A DNA stretch of 64,000 nt, from contig QJNS01000287.1 of the NCBI GenBank assembly GCA_004154925.1, positions 1 to 64,000 of the forward strand, in the 5' to 3' direction. Numbering within the stretch: position 1 is the first letter of the stretch; each line of letters begins with the position of its first letter. Position numbers and translations under genes: made by a program. This document shows positions 57,877-64,000 of this stretch, piece after piece. The notes beneath the pieces are model-generated. The model saw only the letters and a program-made list of their open reading frames with translations. It searched no databases and was not told the DNA's origin. The stretch comes from Monosporascus cannonballus (taxonomy: Eukaryota; Ascomycota; Sordariomycetes; Xylariales).

Positions 57877-59116
57877 TTCTGCTTTATGGTGTTGTCAGAA
57901 CTAGACCTTAGTATCTAGGTGTAGGGTACCTACCTGAGTTGTCTCGTCCTCACTCGAGCTACACCTTAGGTTTAACATACATAGTTGGAGCAGACACCGT
58001 ACGTATCCGATCCCGCTCCACTATAGAATGATACCTTTATCAGCCAAACACAGCCCGCAGAGAGGAGCTTTGCCGCCAAGGGGACAAACGATCCCGCCCT
58101 ATCCACTCCCGGGGTTCCACCGTCGACACACGATTGCAGCTAATGTAGCTAAACTACATCGCTTTATTGTTTTCGCGTTCGCATTCGCCTCCACATTACA
58201 TGTGACAGTTCGCATAAGCGTTAGCCGCGCACTCTCCGCTTCCTCACCAGCCGTCCCCTGTGAACTCCAAAGAAGTATAAGGTCGTCGTCCCTCTGCTCA
58301 GGGCCTCCGGCAAGTCATTTCGAATATACAATTATTGACATGGAAGGCAAAACGCAATCCTAGAAGGCATACGCATAAGTCTCGATGGAAGCCCATACGA
58401 TCCTCATCCGCCAGCTCCACGTACGAATACAGTAGGATCCATTACGGTCGCCTTGCTTTTCACATGGCTCTCTGTGTCCCGCAAGTCCACGCTATGGTCC
58501 TCCACGCTATGTCTACCATCTAATGCATTGACAATACTCCCTAGGTGTCACGGTTAATTCCCATATTTCAACGCTCGTAAGATCACAACTCATTGCCAGC
58601 ACGGATCCAATAGGGGTAATTGTGGGAACGTCTAACACCTCTATTGCAGGGTGGGGTAACGGTTCTTAATTCAACGTCAGCTCTTGGCATTGCCTAAAAC
58701 ATTGTCCGGAAAGATTTCTCACTGGAGCACATTTCGTGGGAATATGTTCAAGTACACTTATAATCAATATTTGCGATTAACTCTCTGGTGGTGGCCGGTG
58801 CACGTACGCGCCTAGCGCTAGGCTACACGTACTCGGTATTCAACAGTCCGTTCCAATTCCGTAGAAGGGACTCGAGCTTATGTATATGTCGTCCAATAGA
58901 CTAACTCTCGGCTACCACCCTAAGACGTGATTCCCCGCTGTCATTCTGCCGCTCATATTAACGATCCCATCGAGCTCTCTACCAGCGGCCGCGAAATCCA
59001 TCATCGCCCCTAAATCTCCACGACGTGTTTGTCTTTCGAAGAGCCTTAGTTTCGGCTCCTGTAACACAGCCAAGATTAGCGGATACTTAGCGGGGAGTAA
59101 CTGACTGCACTGTGTA
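57877..59116. other. Intergenic region
   Basis: About 1.2 kb with no recognised gene. An ORF at 58028-58363 has a hydrophobic patch but no known domain or clear gene context. Confidence 0.45.
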
Positions 59117-59353
59117 CTAACATTGACGATTCTTGTCCCAGTTCCTTGGCATGCCTCTGTAGTGGGTGGGTAGTCTCTTGGCCGGTGCGGTATCCGGAGT
59201 GTCGGGCTCGCCTCCAGACTCGCCGTCATTGGCGGACTCGTCGTTAGACGTCTTCTGGCTTTCGCTAGGTTTCATCAACGGTACGGCTTGCTCTTGTCCT
59301 TTGTCCGACTGTCCGGGCATCACGTCAGGGTTCGTTGAATCCTGATCGGCCAT
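59117..59353 (-). CDS. Small acidic hypothetical protein (78 aa)
   Basis: The ATG at 59353 sits in a good context (ATCAAGATGGCC). It opens a 78-residue frame rich in Asp, Ser, Glu and Pro (MADQDSTNPDVMPGQSDKG ...) ending in a short basic tail, RNWDKNRQC. The frame also extends 33 codons upstream to 59452, but that part looks like 5' UTR. Fungal genomes encode many such small hydrophilic proteins. No family is recognised and it could be spurious. Confidence 0.4.
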   Translation of the reverse strand: MADQDSTNPDVMPGQSDKGQEQAVPLMKPSESQKTSNDESANDGESGGEPDTPDTAPAKRLPTHYRGMPRNWDKNRQC

Positions 59354-59767
59354 CTTGATCGTGTCGAATGTAATGATGCTGTTAAGGATAGGCGGCTCTG
59401 TTTTGGTGATGGAAGATTTAGGGAAAGTTAAGGTAGATATGGTTGGTTTCATGATAGGAAGTGAAGGTCCAGGAGTCAGGGAGACCCGGTTTCTGGAGCA
59501 AACCTACATGTGTGCTTGTGGGACGGGTTGGCGCCATGCCTCCGTCTTTCAGTACCACATTTGACAAATGACAGTCATACGGTCTATGCATGGATCTATA
59601 TGTGTCCGAAGGTTCGAGTTATGTATGACAGTCACTTGACAATTCGGTTGGCTAGACTAGTGAAATATATCTTCTACCACCAATGAAACATATCTTCACA
59701 GCAGCCACGACGGCCCCGGACCCCTCCATACACTTCAAAATCCTGGAGAGTAGCCCGATTCGGATAT
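59354..59767. other. Intergenic region
   Basis: Contains the likely promoter of the small acidic ORF and the 3' flank of the RNase-like gene. Nothing else recognised. Confidence 0.4.
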
Positions 59768-60737
59768 CTACTTAGTCCACCGCCCATTCGTCCCTACTCC
59801 ACCCGAGACGTGAACCCCTCCTATAGGGCTTTGGGCACCGATCCATCTAAGTTGAGTGGACAACGACCCCCGCATTAGCACCTCATCCACACCAGGTAAC
59901 CCGCAAGCTGAGCTGCCCCCATCTGGAAGTGGTGGTAACGAAGCGCCTGCTGGCAGGATTACGGGGATGCACCATAACCAGTTACCACCACGGAACATCA
60001 GCGCGCCTAGGTATACTCCTTCCTCGTCAAACATGACACGGTCGCTACCGGGCGCGCTTCCTCCGTGGAAAAGATGGCCGTCCATTTGCAACGGGAACAT
60101 GAAGGGCGCGCCACGGACTTGGCCTAGGTTGGGGCGGCGCACGTATGTGTGCCTCTCTGTGTCCGAGAAGATGACGATGTGGGGGTAGTAATCCCGCTGA
60201 AACGCGACCTGTGGAAGATGTCCTCCTGTCGAAGTCGGTTTCTTTCTTGCAACGCCGCCCATAGGTCCCTCTCATGGTAGACCATGGACGCGACTGGGAT
60301 GTTCAAGGGGTAGAAGCAGTAGACGAGATGGGTTGTCTGGTTAGTTGGGTGGTCTGCATTGTACCGCGAGATCGCATCGTCGATTTCATCGCGAGCTATC
60401 CCCTGGGATCTAAGCGAGTCAGTAGCGGGATGGTTTGCCTTCAATTGTGCAGCGTCGGTCTGCTCTGCAATATGATCCCGAGAGGGGAGGGCATCGTGCC
60501 CGTAAACGTTGGTGTCGTTTCTTCTCTCATGGCGCACTGTCGGGGTAATGGCCGAATCGTGGTTGGCAGCCAGAGTCGGCACATACCCGCCTCCCCCCGG
60601 ATGTGGTAGACAGGGCCGCCAATGCCGTGTGACTTGGGGGTGCTGGCATCGACGTCAGCGGCTAGGCGATGCAGTGGAGAAATGACCAAGGCGTAGACAC
60701 AGGAGAGGGTTGTGAGGAATGTAACGAAGAACTGCAT
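59768..60737 (-). pseudogene. Secreted RNase T1-like protein, catalytically degenerate and frameshifted
   Basis: The ATG at 60737 gives a signal peptide (MQFFVTFLTTLSCVYALV). Exon 1 ends at 60587. A 50-bp intron (60537-60586, GTATGT...ACAG) leads to a second exon reading through VYCFYPLNIPVASMVYHERD to RFSG. One missing base near 60193 shifts the frame, and the protein resumes at DYYPHIVIFSDTE. The rest matches the guanyl-specific RNase fold: YPH (His retained), FPLQ, then HGGSAPGSDRVMF (Arg retained) and LGALMFRGGNWLWC. The catalytic Glu and second His positions appear as Met and Phe. It would be secreted and inactive as a nuclease, like known RNase-like fungal effectors. Homology is inferred from motif order. 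The stop at 59768 is uncertain. Confidence 0.6.
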
Positions 60738-61239
60738 TTTGCAGCGTGAGTTCCTTTTGGTCAGCTGTGTTGTGTTAACGGGCATGGATGTCTTGTTTCT
60801 CCATAGCCGTGGATGTAGTTTATGTAGAGAAAAGCAGGGTTTATGCAGAAATTAATAGCATGAGTGTGGAGAGGAAAAGGACTTACGCGGAAAGAAGCAT
60901 AGCTTATATAGGAGGAACTTCAAAGGTAGGATAGGGGCATGTAAAGGTTACCGGAAGACGGAGTTGGGTGGAACAATGATAGGCAAACGATACGTAAATG
61001 GCGTCCTTATCTTCCTCAGATCATAGAAGGTAAGTACATTGGTAGTTCTCAATGGAAGGGTAGCCCACCACAAGGGCAGATTCCTAAGTCGGGATTGATC
61101 ACGGCACTCCCGTCTCTTCTCGAAATATGTAGTGGATAGAATACAGACCAGATTCTAGATTAAGAGATAAATCTAAGAGGACTGCCATTTGGCATACTCA
61201 AAACGGCTGGTTGTTGATGTCGTAGACTAACTATTACAG
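60738..61239. other. Intergenic region
   Basis: Promoter side of the RNase-like gene and 3' flank of the VWA gene. Nothing else recognised. Confidence 0.5.
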
Positions 61240-62988
61240 CTAGGATGCCTTGAAATGCAGTTCACGTTCATGACAGAGAATCTCGTCAAGGGCAGACAAG
61301 TATGTCTCTTTGTACTCAATCCGACCACCAGTGACTTGTGAAATATCCTGCATCTTCGAGTCGCAGGTAGAGCCAAACCGCAAGCCATTTGGAATAACGA
61401 TTGAGTGTACTAAGATCTTTGCGGACCTCAATTCCTCGCACGTTGCGAAAAGGGGGGTCGTGTCTAAACCGCCGACATCTCCATCTCCAATGAGTATGAT
61501 GGACTTTCGGCTGCCGACATACAGTCTGAGGATTTCATGGGCCTTTTCGAGGCAATAGGCATAATCCTCAACGCCACCCGTGCTGCCAATAGAGTCCGTG
61601 ATCCGGAATGTTGCATCGGAAATGGTCTGGACAGGCGAAGGGTCGTGTTGCTCATAGTTTCCATGAATCACAACGGCAACTTTGACGCTGCTGTTGTTTG
61701 ATTTGGCCATATGTAGGACATCTCTGTAGGCCTGTTTAATCTCAGGGAGAACTGAAATGGTACTGCCGCTGACATCGACGCCAATGACCATGACCTGGGG
61801 GAAAGGTTTAATAGCAACCTCCAGCTCATTGAAACTCTGCTGTAGCTTTCGCGATTCTGCCAGATACTTGTCCCGTACTTCCGCTAACTCCGTGCGAAGT
61901 TCCATCTGTGCAGCTTCTTTCTTCAAACTAGCATCGGCACACGCAGTCCGGAGGGTATTAATTTCCCCTTTAAGTTTCTTGGCCTCGGCGCCTTTGAGAG
62001 CGAGACGTTGCTGGAGGTCACGTTCGCGTGCTTCACGCCACTCCTCCATGTTGGAAATGGTGAGTTTTGCATCGGCCAACTCCCTGAGCGCTTCGTTCAT
62101 GGCTCTCTCGTTATCTTTGGCTTCTGCATCGAGGCGCTTGAGACTCTCTAGCTGCTTTTGTTGGTGCTTTTCATCGTCAACGTGCTTTTCGTGCAGCCTC
62201 TCGTACATAGCATGAAGGTTGTGGATCTTAGTTCGGCCCATCTGCAGCTCATGATCCAGTTGTTTGACCTTGTCGGCCTCTTGGTCACGAGCCTTGACAG
62301 CCTCATCGTGGGCCTTCTGAAGTTCCTCTCGACCAAGGAGAGACTGTTCAAGAGCATTTGCTGCTTCATCAAGCTTGGCCTCCAAGTCACCGACTCTCTC
62401 CAACATGGCCTTATCTCGCTGTCCAGCTTCAGTGATCTGAACTCCAAGCTGCTGTGTTGCCTCGTCGACCTGACCATGAAGTCTCGCACATTCAGTCTTA
62501 AAAGCTTCGTTGCTAATCCTGAGGCTAGCTAGCTCATCTTGCAGAAGAGTAACCCGCGCTTCCAAAGCCTTACATAGCTTGCTTTCATTGCTGAGTTGCT
62601 CTGCCAGCTGAATACGCTGCATATTGAATGCTTTCTCTTTGATGCGGGCTCTATCACGTCGTACATCCACCATAAGCTGGCCACCTGTCGATGCCCGAGC
62701 GCTTGAGGTTGTTGCCACATGTTGGGAATACATAGACTGAGCCAGGCGAGACGTCATGTCGGTTGCTTTTAGGGCATCTTGTTTTGGCGTTGGCGAGACC
62801 ATTGCCATGTCACTGGCCTTCTGCGATGTCGCCGAAACAGTTGACATGCTCATTGCCATGTTACTGGACGCTGCCAGTGGCATTGTAGGTGTCTCACCGT
62901 CCGCCATGACCTCCCCAGCTTGATTCAGAGTGTATCGCGTATCTGTCGGTCGCGGTGTCAAAAGTTGCAACGGAGGGTAACCTCTCAT
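61240..62988 (-). CDS. Coiled-coil / von Willebrand factor A domain protein
   Basis: A single-exon 582-residue ORF. Residues 1-105 are Met/Ser/Thr-rich and disordered-looking. About 110-395 is a long heptad-type coiled coil (for example LEARVTLLQDELASLRISNE, LDHELQMGRTKIHNLHAMYE). About 395-575 is a VWA domain with MIDAS motif DVSGSTISVL (Asp about residue 404), a conserved Thr in SIGSTGGVEDYAYC and the ILIGDGDVGG strand. No signal peptide or membrane segment is seen, so it is probably cytosolic. It may act as an oligomeric, metal-dependent adaptor. A downstream ATG (MADGETPTM) is an alternative start. The coiled-coil plus VWA pairing is not one I can match to a characterised family. Confidence 0.8.
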   Translation of the reverse strand: MRGYPPLQLLTPRPTDTRYTLNQAGEVMADGETPTMPLAASSNMAMSMSTVSATSQKASDMAMVSPTPKQDALKATDMTSRLAQSMYSQHVATTSSARASTGGQLMVDVRRDRARIKEKAFNMQRIQLAEQLSNESKLCKALEARVTLLQDELASLRISNEAFKTECARLHGQVDEATQQLGVQITEAGQRDKAMLERVGDLEAKLDEAANALEQSLLGREELQKAHDEAVKARDQEADKVKQLDHELQMGRTKIHNLHAMYERLHEKHVDDEKHQQKQLESLKRLDAEAKDNERAMNEALRELADAKLTISNMEEWREARERDLQQRLALKGAEAKKLKGEINTLRTACADASLKKEAAQMELRTELAEVRDKYLAESRKLQQSFNELEVAIKPFPQVMVIGVDVSGSTISVLPEIKQAYRDVLHMAKSNNSSVKVAVVIHGNYEQHDPSPVQTISDATFRITDSIGSTGGVEDYAYCLEKAHEILRLYVGSRKSIILIGDGDVGGLDTTPLFATCEELRSAKILVHSIVIPNGLRFGSTCDSKMQDISQVTGGRIEYKETYLSALDEILCHERELHFKAS

Positions 62989-63761
62989 TCAAGAAGGACT
63001 TGTTCATTATTCAACAAATATGTGAATGCCCAAACAAACTAGATATTTCTGTAGGCTGATCCACCACTAACCTTCTACTTAGCACTTCGACATAGCCAGT
63101 CGCGAACGGAACTCAATCGTCTGGTGGTCAAGGATGCATCGATCCCTACGTGAGCACTACAAACAGAATACGGGAAGGCAAACAAGTTGGAGAGCAAAAT
63201 CCGAATGTACCTCCCTTCATATTTTCGAAGCATATTCGGCAACTACTGTTCCTACCCGCAACTTAAGCGCCAGGCGAGAGATGGGAGCAAGAAAGGAATA
63301 TGCGCCCAATGGGAGGTCCCGTTCTTAGACTATCTGATCTGCTGGATGATATCGAACGAGTAAACCTATTTTTCCATTCGGCATATATTACTCACACTGT
63401 GTTTCTAATGGTGGATAACATTAAGGGGTACGGATTGGCTAATCCTCCTCGGTTACAAACGAGTCCCTAGTACATTCATATCGCGATGCCGGAAAGAGGT
63501 CGGCCTCCTCGTGAGGCACGGCTGTCCGTCTATGTACGTATTGGGTAACCTGGATAAGGGAATTACGCAATACCAAACACGAACCAAAGAAGCGGTATGT
63601 CCATGCTTTGCAGCCCCAAGTGCTTTGGGACAGCTTGATGAGCCGGTATTCTTAGAATTTAAGATGGCTATAGGCTTCTTCTGAATTCCTCATCCGTTGA
63701 TCTTGTTTGAACTGCATTCTTCTTTCACCCCCACCCTTCCATATTCAACGGCCTAGACGAG
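62989..63761. other. Intergenic region
   Basis: Divergent promoter region between the VWA gene and the partial gene at the right edge. A 64-codon ORF at 63134-63328 has no known domain. Confidence 0.45.
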
Positions 63762-64000
63762 ATGCCTTCTCCTCCAACAGACGAGTCTATACGCCAGGTT
63801 ATGGCTCAATGTCCTAGCTGCTCCGAAGATACAGCATCAAACTGCCTGGAGGTCAGCTAATCTACATCATCTTGCACAACATAAAGAGCGTTAACAGCTT
63901 CTAGCTTTGTGGGAATGATGTTGACAAGGCAGTCGAGAAATACAAAACAATTGAGGTTTGGATTTCTTCCTAGCTGAATGGCATTGATTTAACATCGCTA
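63762..64000 (+). CDS. Start of a gene with a UBA-like motif (cut by window edge)
   Basis: The ATG at 63762 opens MPSPPTDESIRQVMAQCPSC, and the exon runs to 63851 (SNCLE). A 53-bp intron (63852-63904, GTCAGC...CTAG) joins to LCGNDVDKAVEKYKTIE (63905-63955). The joined text NCLELCGNDVDKAVEKY fits the last helix of a UBA/UBA-like ubiquitin-binding domain (..NDV.KAVE.Y). A GTTTGG at 63956 may be the next donor, otherwise a TAG follows at 63971. The gene is probably incomplete because the window ends. Confidence 0.45.

Noticed and set aside
1..64000. CRISPR array, bacterial operon or prophage
   Set aside because: No regularly spaced direct repeats or bacterial gene features. Introns and gene families are fungal.

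Overview
The window reads as nuclear DNA of a filamentous ascomycete (Pezizomycotina). Its genes have short GT-AG introns of about 48-75 bp (one is 191 bp) with CTAAC/CTGAC-like branch points. Gene families include VID27, fungal TPS1, HET, a DUF3468-type transcription factor and an NF-X1 helicase. The transposon blocks carry transition-type damage (C to T, G to A) typical of repeat-induced point mutation (RIP).

Layout. 1-8956 is an AT-rich, RIP-damaged block holding one structurally complete Ty3/Gypsy chromovirus (1034-8342, 423-bp LTRs, 5-bp target duplication). 9381-16291 holds the two halves of a short-chain dehydrogenase/reductase (SDR) pseudogene, split by a RIP-damaged minus-strand Ty1/Copia element (10006-15809, 239-bp LTRs, 5-bp target duplication). 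16505-16604 is an assembly gap inside a poly-G/poly-C tract. 16876-20534 holds two more decayed genes, a DUF3468-type transcription factor and an MFS transporter. With the SDR they look like a relict metabolic cluster. 21490-22530 is a degenerate 9-bp repeat field.

From about 24 kb genes become denser and mostly intact: a membrane-anchored P-loop ATPase probably in mitochondria (23990-25760), a second SDR pseudogene (26480-27240), VID27 (27903-30580), a 199-bp hAT-type MITE (30964-31162), trehalose-6-phosphate synthase (34439-36060, minus), a HET-domain pseudogene (about 39930-41941), an RBR-type E3 ligase-like gene with a 14-nt exon (42340-43470), a secreted Asp-box beta-propeller gene with a frameshift (43969-45043, minus), a 1,974-residue CCCH/SF1 helicase/NF-X1 protein (45467-51491, minus), a MYND-SET protein (53821-55591), two tandem paralogous small basic proteins (56189-56782 and 57244-57876), a secreted RNase T1-like protein with lost catalytic residues and a frameshift (59768-60737, minus), and a coiled-coil/VWA protein (61240-62988, minus). 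A UBA-like gene starts at 63762 and is cut by the window edge.

The intact genes are mostly housekeeping or regulatory (trehalose stress metabolism, protein turnover, RNA surveillance, methylation). The decayed ones are accessory types (SDR, MFS, transcription factor, HET, RNase-like effector). Together they suggest a repeat-rich accessory edge next to a gene-dense core. All exon structures were inferred by eye from splice motifs and reading frame, without transcripts or database searches.
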